Below are positions 16,694 to 27,126 of a stretch of 64,000 nt of DNA, piece after piece (position 1 is the first letter of the stretch; each line of letters starts with the position of its first letter). Where the stretch lies: contig NZ_AMBZ01000012.1 in assembly GCF_000293805.1 (NCBI RefSeq), positions 1 through 64,000 of the forward strand, written 5' to 3'. Below the pieces are notes generated by a model. The model saw only the letters and a program-made list of their open reading frames with translations, was not told where the DNA came from and searched no databases. The position numbers and the translations under genes were made by a program. The DNA comes from Paenibacillus alvei DSM 29 (GTDB lineage: Bacteria > Bacillota > Bacilli > Paenibacillales > Paenibacillaceae).

Positions 16694-19368
16694 CTACTTC
16701 GCCTCATACCAATTCTCGCCGCTGTTCACATCCGCCCGCAATGGCACATCAAGTGATATAGCAGATTCCATCACCTCGGGAACGAGCTTCAACATCGTCT
16801 CCATTTCCTCATCTGGAACCTCAAATACCAATTCATCGTGTACTTGAAGCAGCATGCGGCTCTTCAATCCCGCTTCACGCATACGTATATCCATTTGCAC
16901 CATCGCCAGCTTAATAATATCCGCTGCTGTACCTTGGATCGGTGTGTTCATTGCTGTCCGCTCCGCAAATGAGCGCAGGTTGAAGTTGGATGCATGAATA
17001 TCCTTCAAGTAGCGTCTCCGTTCGAGCATCGTCTTCACATAGCCGTCTTGGCGGGCAAGCTTCACGATGTCTTCCATATACTGCTTTACGCCTTGGAATA
17101 CGGCAAAATATTGTTCAATAAATTGGCCTGCTTCCTTTCGCGTAATATTCAAGTTCTGAGACAGTCCGTAATCACTGATACCGTATACGATACCGAAGTT
17201 AACCGCCTTTGCCGAACGGCGCATATTGGCATCGACCTGTTCAGAGGAGACCCCGAATACATCCATCGCCGTCTTCGTATGAATGTCCATATCGTGGACG
17301 AACGCTTCCTTCAGCTTCGCATCTCCCGAAATATGAGCCAATACACGCAGCTCAATTTGAGAGTAGTCGGCAGCAACAATATGCCATCCCTTCTCCGAAG
17401 GAACGAACGCTTGGCGTATCTTGCGCCCTTCTTCCAGCCGAACCGGTATGTTCTGCAAGTTCGGATATTGGCTGCTCAACCGTCCTGTTGCAGTAATCGT
17501 CTGACGGAAGTACGTATGCACATTGCCCGTCTCCTTGCGAACTTCCTTCAGCAATCCTTCAATATAAGTCGATTGCAGCTTCGTCATTTGCCGGTAATGC
17601 AAAATGAGCGGGATAATTTCATGGTAAGGCTCCAGCTTCTCCAATACTTCCGCATCGGTGGAGTATCCCGTCTTCGTCTTCTTAATCACAGGCAATCCGA
17701 GCTTGTCAAATAAAATCTCACCGAGTTGCTTCGGTGAACCAACGTTAAACGCTGTACCCGCCAACTCATAAATACGCTTCATTGTCGTTTCGATCTGTTC
17801 GGTGAACTGAGCACCCAAGCTGTTCAGCGCATCCGTATCGACTTGAATGCCCGTTTTCTCCATCTGTGCGAGCACTCGCGATAAGGGAAGCTCCAGCTCA
17901 AAGTACAGCCGGTTCATCTCCTGCTCTTCGAGCATCTTCTCCATAACTGGCTTCAACTGGCGAACGAGTTTCCCCTTGCGCGCAGCATGCAGCGCTACGG
18001 TCTCCAGTGCCGGAACCTTGAACTTGGCCCCTTTTCCATACACGTCATCATCTGTCGGGGTCGCTGCCAAGCCATACTTCTCTGCAGTTGCTTGGAGCGT
18101 TAGCGTCGCATCATCCGGGTTGAGCACATAAGACGCAAGCTGCGCATCGAATGCAGAGCCGTCATAAGGAACTCCCGCCCAATGAAGAACCAGTTCCGCA
18201 TAATGCATGTCATAGCCGTTCTTCGGCTTGCCTTGATCCGCAATCCATTCCCGTACGAACTGCGCCTCGTCAGACAATAGCTGCTCCTTCGTCAAGAACC
18301 AGTTGGATTCCTCTTCTGCGATAAGCACGCCGATTAGCTCGGCCTGATGAGGATTGTCTCCATGAGCTTCCACAATGATCGTATCTGCAGAAGCGATCAT
18401 TTGCTTCATGCCGCTGTAATCCCCGTCCACAAGCTGTACATCCAGCTTTTCTTCAGACAGTTCATCATCGGCTGGTTCAGCTGATACAGGAGTGCCTCCC
18501 TCGATCAGCCCTATTTTCTCCATGCGTTCAATGATCGACTTGAACTCAAGCTTCTGCAGCATAGGAATGGCAGTGTCCGCCTTAATGCCATGGTACGCCA
18601 TCTCCTCGCGGCCCTTCTCCAGCGGAACCTCACGGAAGATCGTTGCGAGCTTCTTGCTCATGCGTGCGTCTTCAGCGTGATTGATGAGGTTCTCCTTCAT
18701 CTTGCCTTTCAGCTCGTTTACATTCTCCAGTACATTCTCAACGCTGCCGAATTGATGCAGAAGCTTCAGTGCCGTCTTCTCTCCAATTCCAGGAACGCCC
18801 GGAATATTATCCGAGGAATCGCCCATTAAACCCTTCATATCTATGATTTGCAGCGGTTCAATTCCGTACTTCTCCTGCAGCGCCGCAGGCGTGTACTTCT
18901 CAATCTCGGTTACACCCTTGCGAGTAAGCAAAATCGTGACTTGGTCGGAAACTAGCTGCAGCATATCCTTATCCCCGCTCACAACCGCCATTTCGATTCC
19001 TTGTTCATTTGCCTCACGGGTCAAAGTACCGATAATATCATCCGCTTCATATCCGCTCATCTCGAAGTGCGGAACGCCAAGCGCATCAAGCAGTTGCTTC
19101 AAAATCGGGAACTGCTCTGACAATTCAGAAGGCGTCTTCTCCCGTCCTCCCTTATAATCCTTGTAATCACCATGACGGAATGTCTCCTTGCCGGCATCAA
19201 ATGCAACGAGCAGATGGGTCGGTTTCTCCTCTTCGAGGACACGAAGCAGCATAGTCGTAAATCCGTACACAGCATTTGTATGTAATCCTTGAGCATTCGT
19301 CAAAGGAGGCATTGCAAAAAAGCGCGGTAAATTATATTGTTGCCGTCAATAATGATCCATTTATCCAT
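16694..19368 (-). CDS. polA: DNA polymerase I, N-terminus frameshifted
   Basis: About 891 residues when repaired. The 5' nuclease domain comes first, then a degenerate 3'-5' exonuclease region typical of Bacillales, then the polymerase domain with motif A DYSQIELRVLAH, motif B RRSAKAVNFGIVYG and motif C LQVHDELVFEV. The open frame starts at MPPLTNAQG (19312), but the preceding minus-strand codons from the ATG at 19368 read MDKWIIIDGNNIIYRAFF, the conserved PolA N-terminus including the first metal-binding Asp. Joining them needs one more base in a run of six T (19316-19321). Because this is a core gene, a sequence error is the simplest explanation. Confidence 0.95.
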
Positions 19369-19445
19369 AGTTTCATGCACCTCAATCCATTCTCTACCTT
19401 CATGATAGCATAGCCAGTACCAGAAAAGAAAATGATGATCTTATG

Positions 19446-19478
19446 GGAAAAAATAACCGACCGGGTATGTCGCGGTCG
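19446..19478 (-). terminator. Terminator of the pst-phoU operon
   Basis: On the minus strand CCGACCG pairs with CGGTCGG and is followed by TTATTTTTT, about 50 bases after the phoU stop. Confidence 0.75.
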
Positions 19479-19528
19479 GCGAAAAGATGAAGAATGAAAA
19501 TCACATATTCATCAATAATTCCGTATGA

Positions 19529-20188
19529 TTAATTATTCAAGTCGGGACGCTGGTTCGTCACGAGATAGACGACCGCCTCGCCGATATTCGTCGCGTGATC
19601 GGCAATTCGTTCAATATAGCGTCCTACAAAGGTAAGCAGCATGGCTTGAGATGCATTCTGTGGGTTTTCCACGACGTACGTCAACAGCTCACGGAAGATT
19701 TGGCTGTATAGCTGATCGACCAAATCATCGTCCTTCGCCATTTTATAAGCAAGATTCACATCTTCCTTAATATAGGCTTGAATGGATTCCTTAATCATAA
19801 TCTGCACCGTTTCCGCCATTCGCGGCAGGTCAATTAACGGCTTTATGAGCGTCTGCCCTTCCATGCGCAGCACAACCTTCGCTACGTCAATCGACAAATC
19901 CCCCATCCGTTCTAAATCATTGGAAATCCGGAAGGCTACAAGAATACGGCGCAAGTCTTTGGCAACAGGCTGCTGGGTCAGAATCAGCTTCGATCCCAGG
20001 TCGATGATCTTTTCTTCAATTCGATTAAGCTCTGCATCTTCGGAAATAATCCGCTTGGCGCGCTCGACATCCGTATTCTTCAATGATTCGATGGATTCGG
20101 ACAGTGCACGTTCTACTCGCGCCCCCATCTCTTCAAGCAATTTGCTTAGTTCTTCCAAGGCCAAGTCGAACTCTCTCCGTTTGATCAT
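19529..20188 (-). CDS. phoU: Phosphate transport regulator PhoU
   Basis: 219 residues, all helical. It has the two PhoU three-helix repeats with the metal-binding ExxxD-type motifs (ISNDLERMGDLSIDVAK and VGRYIERIADHATNIGEAV). It restrains the Pst transporter and the Pho signalling kinase when phosphate is plentiful. It is the last gene of the pstS-C-A-B-phoU series. Confidence 0.97.
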   Translation of the reverse strand: MIKRREFDLALEELSKLLEEMGARVERALSESIESLKNTDVERAKRIISEDAELNRIEEKIIDLGSKLILTQQPVAKDLRRILVAFRISNDLERMGDLSIDVAKVVLRMEGQTLIKPLIDLPRMAETVQIMIKESIQAYIKEDVNLAYKMAKDDDLVDQLYSQIFRELLTYVVENPQNASQAMLLTFVGRYIERIADHATNIGEAVVYLVTNQRPDLNN

Positions 20189-20342
20189 TTGCAGCTACAC
20201 TCCTTATCCTACTTATGAATTTCCGTTCTTTTGCAGCATCTTGCTGTAATTGAGCGATCCTGTGCTCCACACCGTGATTATGCTGGGCGCCAGATAACAT
20301 GCCCTATGGCGAAGCCAGACACCGGAGGAGTCCATCATGGCA

Positions 20343-21116
20343 TTAGCCGAAGCGACCAGTAATATAGTCCTCTGTCCGCTTATCGGATGGATTGGAGAAC
20401 AGCGTTTCCGTATTGTCGAATTCGACTACTTCCCCGTTCAGGAAGAACACCGTCTGATCCGATACACGGGCAGCTTGATGCATATTGTGTGTAACCATAA
20501 CAATCGTGTACTTATGCTTCAATTCTTGAACAAGCTCCTCAATCTTCAGCGTAGAAATCGGATCCAAGGCCGAGGTCGCTTCGTCCATCAGCAAAATATC
20601 CGGGTTGACTGCCAATGCGCGCGCAATACAGAGACGCTGCTGCTGACCGCCGGACAAGCCGAAGGCAGAGCGCTTCAAGTAGTCCTTCACTTCATCCCAC
20701 AGTACCGCTTGCTTCAAGCTTTGCTCGACAATCTCATCGAGTTTTGCTTTACTGCGTATCCCATGAAGTCGCGGGCCGTAAGCGATATTGTCATAAATCG
20801 ATTTTGGAAAAGGGTTCGGCTGCTGGAATACCATTCCTACCTTTTTGCGAAGTGTCTCTACATCGACTTCATTGCTGTAGATATCTGTACCGCCAATCGC
20901 AACTGTCCCTTCAATTCGCGTCCCCGTGATCATGTCGTTCATCCGATTCAATGTACGAAGCAATGTAGATTTCCCGCAGCCGGATGGTCCGATGAACGCT
21001 GTGACTGCCTTCTCCGGAATCGTCATAGTGACATTTTTCAGCGCATGATACGTGCCATAGTATAAGTTCAAATTTTTAATGTCGATTAACGTCTGTAAGG
21101 CAGTCGCTGTGCTCAT
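20343..21116 (-). CDS. pstB: Phosphate ABC transporter ATPase PstB
   Basis: 257 residues. Walker A is GPSGCGKST, followed by the PstB-typical [10 protein letters not shown], the signature [15 protein letters not shown] and Walker [14 protein letters not shown]. It energises the PstCA channel. It is separated from phoU by about 150 bases without a gene and lies 12 bases after pstA. Confidence 0.98.
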   Translation of the reverse strand: MSTATALQTLIDIKNLNLYYGTYHALKNVTMTIPEKAVTAFIGPSGCGKSTLLRTLNRMNDMITGTRIEGTVAIGGTDIYSNEVDVETLRKKVGMVFQQPNPFPKSIYDNIAYGPRLHGIRSKAKLDEIVEQSLKQAVLWDEVKDYLKRSAFGLSGGQQQRLCIARALAVNPDILLMDEATSALDPISTLKIEELVQELKHKYTIVMVTHNMHQAARVSDQTVFFLNGEVVEFDNTETLFSNPSDKRTEDYITGRFG

Positions 21117-21128
21117 GCTATCGTCTCC

Positions 21129-22004
21129 TTAAATATGTTTCTGATATTTATTGCGTAGAATTACTGCTGAAATATTCATAATGATAAGCAGCCCCAGCAG
21201 CACGATAATGCCTGCGGCAGCGAGTTCATGGAATGCAAGCTGCGGTCTGGATACCCAGTTAAAGATCTGAATTGGCATCACGGTGAACTGATCCATAATG
21301 CTCTCAGGCAGGAACGCCACAAATGTTAATGCCCCAATCATGACGAGCGGGGCGGTCTCCCCAATTGCCCGGGACAATGCCAAGATAACACCTGTCAAAA
21401 TACTTGATATCGAGGACGGAAGCACCGAACGCGATACCGTTTGCCACTTCGTAGCGCCAAGGGCGAAGGAAGCATCGCGCCGCGCTCTTGGCACGGCTCG
21501 AATCGCTTCCTGCGCAGACACGATAATAATCGGCAGCACGAGCAGCGTCATCGTAAGCGCACCGGAGAGCAGACTGCGTTCCAAGGCCAATCCGCGTACG
21601 AAGAGCGTCAAGCCTAGTATCCCGTACACGATGGATGGAACTCCGGCCAATGTACTAATATTCAGTTGAATCAACCGTGTCAGCCTATTCTTCTTCGCGT
21701 ATTCCTCAAGATAGATCGCCGCTCCTACGCCGAGAACGAACGAGATAGGAGCCATGATAAGCACCATGTATATGGAGCCGACGATAGCCGATTTCATACC
21801 TGCCTTCGCAGCCATTCGCGAAGGATAATTCGTAAATAAGTCAAGATTCAAACGAGACAATCCGTCCATCATAATTTGAATCAGCAAAGCCATTAGCGCA
21901 ATAATACCGATCGAAGTTGCCACCAGGAATAAGATATGCAGCACAAGGTCTACCTTCCGGCGGGTACCAATCTGTTTGCGATTCGCATCTTGAAACATAC
22001 TCAT
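21129..22004 (-). CDS. pstA: Phosphate ABC transporter permease PstA
   Basis: 291 residues, six membrane helices, with the EAA-type coupling loop around EAIRAVPRARRDASFALGAT. It is the second permease subunit and lies four bases downstream of pstC. Confidence 0.97.
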   Translation of the reverse strand: MSMFQDANRKQIGTRRKVDLVLHILFLVATSIGIIALMALLIQIMMDGLSRLNLDLFTNYPSRMAAKAGMKSAIVGSIYMVLIMAPISFVLGVGAAIYLEEYAKKNRLTRLIQLNISTLAGVPSIVYGILGLTLFVRGLALERSLLSGALTMTLLVLPIIIVSAQEAIRAVPRARRDASFALGATKWQTVSRSVLPSSISSILTGVILALSRAIGETAPLVMIGALTFVAFLPESIMDQFTVMPIQIFNWVSRPQLAFHELAAAGIIVLLGLLIIMNISAVILRNKYQKHI

Positions 22005-22008
22005 TAGC

Positions 22009-22935
22009 TTAGTACTCCTCCCTGAAGCGTCGTGCCACCCACAGCGCCAAAATATTGAGCAGGAACGTAATGACGAACAGTGTCATTCCGACAGCAAATA
22101 TTGTTCCATACTCGATAGAGCCATGCGGTGTATCCCCCATACTAACCTGTACAATATAAGCGGTCATCGTCTGGATGCTCTCCAGCGGATTCCAGGTCAA
22201 ATGAGGCGTAGCACCCGCTGCAATCGTTACAATCATCGTCTCGCCAATGGCACGCGAGAAAGCGAGCACGGCCGATGATACAATACCGGAGAAGGCGGCC
22301 GGAACGACAATTTTCAATGCCACCTCGAATCTGGTTGCTCCAAGCGCATATGCACCATTCCGCAAACTGCGAGGCACAGCCGACATCGCATCCTCTGATA
22401 AAGAGGAAACCATCGGAATAATCATAATTCCGACGACAAGGCCTGCACTTAACGCGTTGAACATCCCTGTTGAAGGGAAAATAAACTTTAACAATGGCGT
22501 AACAAACGTTAGAGCAAAATAACCGTAAACAATCGTTGGGATACCAGCCAACACCTCAAGAATCGGCTTCACCATTTTGCGAACACGACCGGGTGCATAT
22601 TCGCTCAAATAGATTGCACTTGCAAGTCCAATCGGTATCGCAACTAGACAAGCAATGACCGTAATCATTAACGTACCGCCCAACAGGGGCAGGATGCCGA
22701 ATGATTTCGGCGCTATTAACGGGCTCCATTTTGTACCGAATAAAAATTCTGTAATCTTGACTTGCTTCAAGAAAGAGAACGTTTCAGAAAAGAGCGTGTA
22801 AACAATCCCGATGGTTGTCACTACGGACAAAGCAGCACATAGAAATAAAAGAATAGGAACAAGCTTATCTGATAGATGCACTTTGCCGTTACTGAATGAT
22901 ATCGTCGTCTCTCGCTGCGGGAGATTACCCTGCAT
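22009..22935 (-). CDS. pstC: Phosphate ABC transporter permease PstC
   Basis: About 308 residues, six membrane helices after a cytosolic N-terminus. Its coupling loop is [20 protein letters not shown], parallel to that of PstA. The ATG at 22935 is placed eight bases after AGAGGGG; an in-frame upstream start at 22977 would overlap the intergenic hairpin side and is less likely. Confidence 0.96.
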   Translation of the reverse strand: MQGNLPQRETTISFSNGKVHLSDKLVPILLFLCAALSVVTTIGIVYTLFSETFSFLKQVKITEFLFGTKWSPLIAPKSFGILPLLGGTLMITVIACLVAIPIGLASAIYLSEYAPGRVRKMVKPILEVLAGIPTIVYGYFALTFVTPLLKFIFPSTGMFNALSAGLVVGIMIIPMVSSLSEDAMSAVPRSLRNGAYALGATRFEVALKIVVPAAFSGIVSSAVLAFSRAIGETMIVTIAAGATPHLTWNPLESIQTMTAYIVQVSMGDTPHGSIEYGTIFAVGMTLFVITFLLNILALWVARRFREEY

Positions 22936-22989
22936 AGCCTTAACCCCTCTTTGCGTTCTTTTACAATTCGTTAACATTGACTTCGTGAA

Positions 22990-23031
22990 AATGTGATGTC
23001 TCCACCATCTGTTTTTGACGAGACATCACAT
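22990..23031 (-). terminator. Attenuator-like hairpin between pstS and pstC
   Basis: On the minus strand TGTGATGTCTC pairs perfectly with GAGACATCACA and is followed by TTTTC. It lies between the binding-protein gene and the membrane genes, where partial termination or stem protection would give an excess of PstS over PstCAB. Confidence 0.65.
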
Positions 23032-23077
23032 TATACTGCAGGTTGTATGATGCTGATTTCGAAGCCTTTCCTTGTTC

Positions 23078-24076
23078 TTACTTCAACAGATTCAATTGCT
23101 CATCGTATTTTTCTTGCGGCAGAGCTACATAGCCTACTTCCTTCGCGATGCTGCCTACATTTTTGAGGTAGTACTCTACGAATGCCTTCACTTCAGGCTG
23201 TTCCAGCTTCTTCTTGTTCACATAGACGAAGAGCGGACGGGACAATGGAGAATAGCTTCCATCTTTAATTGCCTCTTCAGAAGGAGCGATTGCGCCTTTG
23301 CCGCTGTCAACGGGAACAAGCTTCAGCTTGTCTTGGTTCTCTTCGAAGTAAGAGAAGCCGAAGTAGCCAAGTGCGTTCTTGTCGCCGGATACTCCTTGCA
23401 CGATTGCGTTCGTATCCGCACTGAATGTGATTTGCTTGTCATTGCGGCTCTCTTGCGCCTTGCCGTTGATTTCTTCTGTAAAGTAGTCAAATGTGCCATG
23501 GTTCGTGTCTGGCGAGTATATTTTAATGTCTTCCGCCGGCCATCCTGCACGAACATCAGCCCATGTTTTTACTTTGGAGTTAGGCTCATAGATTTTTTTC
23601 AATTCATCTGTCGTAATGTGGTCAACCCAAGTGTTGTCCTTGTTGACAACGATGGACAGGCCGTCATAGGCAACGGACAATTCCAAGTAGTCGATTCCTT
23701 TTTCTTTTGCTGCAGCCGCTTCTTTATCTTTGATAGGTCGGGAAGCGTTGCTGATTGCAGTTTCGCTGTTAATGAAGCGCTTGAAGCCGCCGCCTGTGCC
23801 AGCCGTACCTACCGACACGCGAACCTCGCTGTTCTCTTTGCCGAACTCCTCGGCGATTGCTTCCGTAATCGGATATACGGTGCTTGATCCGTCTATATCA
23901 ATCGTGCCTGTCAGCTTCTCAGGGCTGGTTGTTTCCTTCGCTGCATTATTCGTTTCCGTCGTCGCCGCGTTGTTGTTCGCAGAAGCATCATCCTTCTTGC
24001 CGCCACAAGCTGCCAATACTACCGTCAACGCTGCTACGAGCGTAAGCATCATGATTTGTTTTCCCCATCTTTTCAA
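23078..24076 (-). CDS. pstS: Phosphate-binding lipoprotein PstS
   Basis: 332 residues. A lipoprotein signal ends in the lipobox LAAC (near residue 23), followed by an Asn/Thr-rich linker. The periplasmic-binding fold carries phosphate contacts in IDGSSTVYPI and GTAGTGGGFKRF. It captures phosphate outside the membrane for PstCAB. A TTAACA-repeat region upstream (24146-24187) looks like a PhoP-binding site. Confidence 0.97.
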   Translation of the reverse strand: MKRWGKQIMMLTLVAALTVVLAACGGKKDDASANNNAATTETNNAAKETTSPEKLTGTIDIDGSSTVYPITEAIAEEFGKENSEVRVSVGTAGTGGGFKRFINSETAISNASRPIKDKEAAAAKEKGIDYLELSVAYDGLSIVVNKDNTWVDHITTDELKKIYEPNSKVKTWADVRAGWPAEDIKIYSPDTNHGTFDYFTEEINGKAQESRNDKQITFSADTNAIVQGVSGDKNALGYFGFSYFEENQDKLKLVPVDSGKGAIAPSEEAIKDGSYSPLSRPLFVYVNKKKLEQPEVKAFVEYYLKNVGSIAKEVGYVALPQEKYDEQLNLLK

Positions 24077-24145
24077 GTCAATCCACTCCTTTTGATCGTT
24101 TCCCGTTTGTTGTTGTATGCATTGTTGTTTGTCTCACATCTAGTA

Positions 24146-24187
24146 TGTTAATGCCTGTTTGTTAAGACTGTTTGGTTTATTTGTTAA
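24146..24187 (-). promoter_or_regulatory. Candidate Pho box upstream of pstS
   Basis: Read toward pstS, three TTAACA hexamers occur at 24187-24182, 24165-24160 and 24151-24146. The first two start 22 bases apart, twice the 11-base period of Bacillus PhoP repeats. A PhoP role is established for such boxes in Bacillus and is inferred here; no phoPR genes are in the window. Confidence 0.55.
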
Positions 24188-24203
24188 CGGAATGTAAAAA
24201 TCA

Positions 24204-25328
24204 TTAATGCTGCGCAGACATTGACTGTAATTGTCGATTCGCCTCGTTCGCTGTCACAGCCATACGCGCCGCATATGCATCGACTTGATCCAAGCGATTG
24301 CGATTTTCCGCAATCGCGCGGAACAACTGCTCGAATTTGAACAAGGCAGAATTCAGTCCTTCAAGCGTTGTGTTCACTTCGGAATGGGCTTGATCGCCGG
24401 TTGTTATTGTAGCCGTTAATGCTTGCATCATCTGATGGAGCGTCTCATCAATTTGTTCCGTAGCGGCCTTCGTCAAGACAGCCAGCTTGCGCACCTCTGA
24501 AGCAACCACTTCAAATCCTCGGCCATGCTCCCCCGCCCGCGCCGCTTCAATGGATGCGTTCAGCGCCAACATATGGCATGAATCAGACCACGAACGAATC
24601 ACGCTGACGGCATCCGCCACCGCTGCGGTATGATCTTTCAGTTCCTTCGTTTGTCTCGCCTGACTTTCCACTCGAATCGATACCTGCTGAAATGAAGCGG
24701 AGACTTGATCAAGCACGGTTTTCCCCATCAATGTCTCGTCGATCATCCGATCTGCATGAGATTTGCCATCTGCCGAGGCTTCGCGGACATGCTCAGTTTC
24801 CGTTAAGATACTGCTCAGCGCCCCTAGGGTGGAGCTAATGACTTCCGACTCCTTCTGCTTCGCTTCCATCCGTATTTGATTCGATAACGAAGACAACTGC
24901 TTCGATGTGAGAATTCCGGCATATTTGCCTGCACGGGTGACCACAATGCTGTCGTACATTCGTTCCTCCGCGCGCGACGCTGATAAATCCAACAATTCCT
25001 CTGTATCGATACCGCACTCTACGATGAGCGCATGCTTGTCCATTAAGCGCACAATCGGCTTTTCATAATATAGAGCCGGTGAGAAACGTTTGCTCATCTG
25101 TTCATGAAATCGCTCTCGCATGACAATGCCAAGCGGTTCAGCATGTTCATTCCCTATGACTAAGCAACGCAGCGAACCATCCTCTCGAAATCGATGATCT
25201 GCTTCTTCAATGGTTGTACTCGCATGAATGATGGGTGCGAATTGAATCAAATCCTCATATTCTCGCTTCACGGATTGCTTCTTCGCTTCCTCGCGTCTTC
25301 CTTCCATCTTCGTCAGCAGCATCGTCAT
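24204..25328 (-). CDS. Cytosolic CBS-domain MCP-like signalling protein
   Basis: About 374 residues without membrane segments. The N-terminal half has a CBS-type pair (around [18 protein letters not shown] with [17 protein letters not shown], and [19 protein letters not shown]). The C-terminal half is a methyl-accepting signalling coiled coil containing the highly conserved hairpin [20 protein letters not shown]. It probably senses a nucleotide or another small ligand and signals to CheA or acts as a stand-alone scaffold. The start at 25328 follows GGAGTGGAG; earlier in-frame starts lack such a site. It lies between the pst and cyd operons without an obvious link to either. Confidence 0.85.
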   Translation of the reverse strand: MTMLLTKMEGRREEAKKQSVKREYEDLIQFAPIIHASTTIEEADHRFREDGSLRCLVIGNEHAEPLGIVMRERFHEQMSKRFSPALYYEKPIVRLMDKHALIVECGIDTEELLDLSASRAEERMYDSIVVTRAGKYAGILTSKQLSSLSNQIRMEAKQKESEVISSTLGALSSILTETEHVREASADGKSHADRMIDETLMGKTVLDQVSASFQQVSIRVESQARQTKELKDHTAAVADAVSVIRSWSDSCHMLALNASIEAARAGEHGRGFEVVASEVRKLAVLTKAATEQIDETLHQMMQALTATITTGDQAHSEVNTTLEGLNSALFKFEQLFRAIAENRNRLDQVDAYAARMAVTANEANRQLQSMSAQH

Positions 25329-25609
25329 AAGCTCCACTCCTACTCTAGTCCTGTAATCGGTCTTTAGTCCCAATGTAGCATGGGAATGTTAATGCTGCCA
25401 TATTGCGTGTTTTAAGATTTTGTAAAGGGAGCAGCCGAGATCTCTTTTCATTTTTTGTGAATAGAGTCACAACGAAAAAAGAAGATAAGACTAACTTTCA
25501 CGATTTCATCATAGACATCGAAAAAACGGGCATCATTTCACTAGGAGTATGGATTGCGGATCACATACTTCGAGGGCGACCTCTATGTATATAAGGAAGG
25601 GGAGCAATA

Positions 25610-25725
25610 ATGGAATCTGACAAGAATCATGTTGCAAAAATAAGAAAACAAGAAAAATACTAATCATTACATGCTTTGTTGTCGGCACTATTATGCTGCT
25701 GTCCTTTCTGCGGCGGCTATTCTGA
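25610..25725 (+). CDS. Small single-helix membrane ORF, apparently frameshifted
   Basis: An excellent RBS (AAGGAAGGGGAG) precedes ATG and MESDKNHVAKIRKQEK, which then meets TAA. One additional base in the A5 run at about 25650 opens the frame to ILIITCFVVGTIMLLSFLRR and a TGA at 25725. That would give a 38-residue protein with a charged head and one transmembrane helix, 40 bases ahead of cydA. I do not recognise the family. It may be part of the oxidase operon. Confidence 0.45.
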
Positions 25726-25764
25726 ACGTCAGGAATTTTAATTTAGAAGGAGTGTTGACCTTAC

Positions 25765-27126
25765 ATGCTCACCTATGATCCAGTTGTCTACAGCCGAATC
25801 CTTACCGGGCTAACACTGTTCGTACATATCGTTTATGCCACAATTGGCGTTGGAATGCCGCTTATGATCGCGCTTGCGGAATGGATCGGGATTAAGCGCA
25901 ACGATTCTTACTATCTGCTCATGGCACGGCGCTGGGCTCGCGGCTTCACCGTTACCGTAGCTGTAGGGGTTGTAACCGGCACTTGTATCGGTCTGCAGTT
26001 GAGTTTACTATGGCCGAACTTTATGAGAGTTGCAGGACAGGCTATCGCGCTCCCCTTATTTATGGAGACATTCGCCTTTTTTGTGGAAGCGATATTTCTC
26101 GGCATCTATCTGTATACCTGGGATCGCTTCAAAAATCGCATCTATCACTTTCTGCTGCTTATCCCGGTAGCCATAGGGTCTTCCGCTTCCGCCTTCTTCA
26201 TTACCTCGGTAAATGGCTTTATGAACGCGCCGCGCGGATTCGATCTGGTCAACGGCAAAATGACAAATATCGAACCCATCGTAGCGATGTTCAATCCGGC
26301 AATGCCTACTAAAGTTGGACATGTTCTGGCTACGGCCTATGTAACCTGCGCCTTTATTACGGCGGCGATTTCTGCGCTGTCTCTGCTTCGCGGCCGTACT
26401 CATGCGTATTACAAAAAAGCGCTTCGCATGTCGATGGTAACCGCGCTCCTATTCTCTGTCGCTTCAGCCGTAATTGGCGACTTTTCCGGCAAGTATTTGC
26501 ATGAGTACCAGCCCGAGAAGCTCGCGGCTGCGGAATGGCATTTTGAGACGAAGCCCCATGCCGAGCTCGTCTTCGGCGGCATCCTTACGGAAAAGAATGA
26601 GGTGAAATACGGATTCCGCATCCCTTATGCACTGAGTATTTTGGCGGGCGGCACGCCCGATACCGTCGTAAAAGGCCTAAATGATGTTCCCGTCGAGGAA
26701 AGGCCCCCGCTGAAGGCGTCCCATTATTTCTTCGATTCCATGGTATTCATCGGCATGTATTTGACAGTCGTGTCCCTATGGTATGTCATCTGGTTCATGC
26801 GCAATCGCAGGCAAAGCCTGAAAAAACCGCATAATCGGTTGTTGTTAAGAGCAGTAGTGCTCGGAGCTCCGCTTGCGGTATTGGCGATTGAGTTCGGATG
26901 GATGTTCGCAGAGATTGGCCGCCAGCCATGGATTCTATGGAAGGTGATGACCGTAGCCGAAGGCGCGACGACCTCGACGCACGTGGATACGATGCTGTGG
27001 CTGTTCACCCTGCTGTACCTCTTGATTACCATTACTGCGATTCGTGTGATCATCCGCATGTTCAAGAGCAATCCTGCAGAGGACGAAATTAAAGCACTTG
27101 GCTGGGAAGGAGGAGGGAAGAAATGA
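25765..27126 (+). CDS. cydA: Cytochrome bd-type oxidase subunit I
   Basis: 453 residues, about nine membrane helices. Expected heme ligands are visible: an N-terminal His (TLFVHIVYATIG), a His in TKVGHVLATAYV and a Met in FGWMFAEIGRQPW, the GRQPW signature of the family. The Q-loop is short, as in Firmicutes. The enzyme oxidises quinol and reduces oxygen to water without pumping protons. The sequence style is closer to YthA than to the classic CydA, so cyanide-insensitive type is possible. It overlaps subunit II by 4 bases (ATGA). Confidence 0.93.
   Translation: MLTYDPVVYSRILTGLTLFVHIVYATIGVGMPLMIALAEWIGIKRNDSYYLLMARRWARGFTVTVAVGVVTGTCIGLQLSLLWPNFMRVAGQAIALPLFMETFAFFVEAIFLGIYLYTWDRFKNRIYHFLLLIPVAIGSSASAFFITSVNGFMNAPRGFDLVNGKMTNIEPIVAMFNPAMPTKVGHVLATAYVTCAFITAAISALSLLRGRTHAYYKKALRMSMVTALLFSVASAVIGDFSGKYLHEYQPEKLAAAEWHFETKPHAELVFGGILTEKNEVKYGFRIPYALSILAGGTPDTVVKGLNDVPVEERPPLKASHYFFDSMVFIGMYLTVVSLWYVIWFMRNRRQSLKKPHNRLLLRAVVLGAPLAVLAIEFGWMFAEIGRQPWILWKVMTVAEGATTSTHVDTMLWLFTLLYLLITITAIRVIIRMFKSNPAEDEIKALGWEGGGKK

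Noticed and set aside
16994-17713. Long plus-strand frame inside polA
   Set aside because: It is a shadow of the polymerase domain on the opposite strand; no RBS and no family features.
20337-21065. 242-codon plus-strand frame opposite pstB
   Set aside because: Antisense shadow of a well-conserved ATPase gene.
23072-23887. 271-codon plus-strand frame opposite pstS
   Set aside because: Antisense shadow of pstS; Cys/Phe-rich composition typical of a reversed coding frame.
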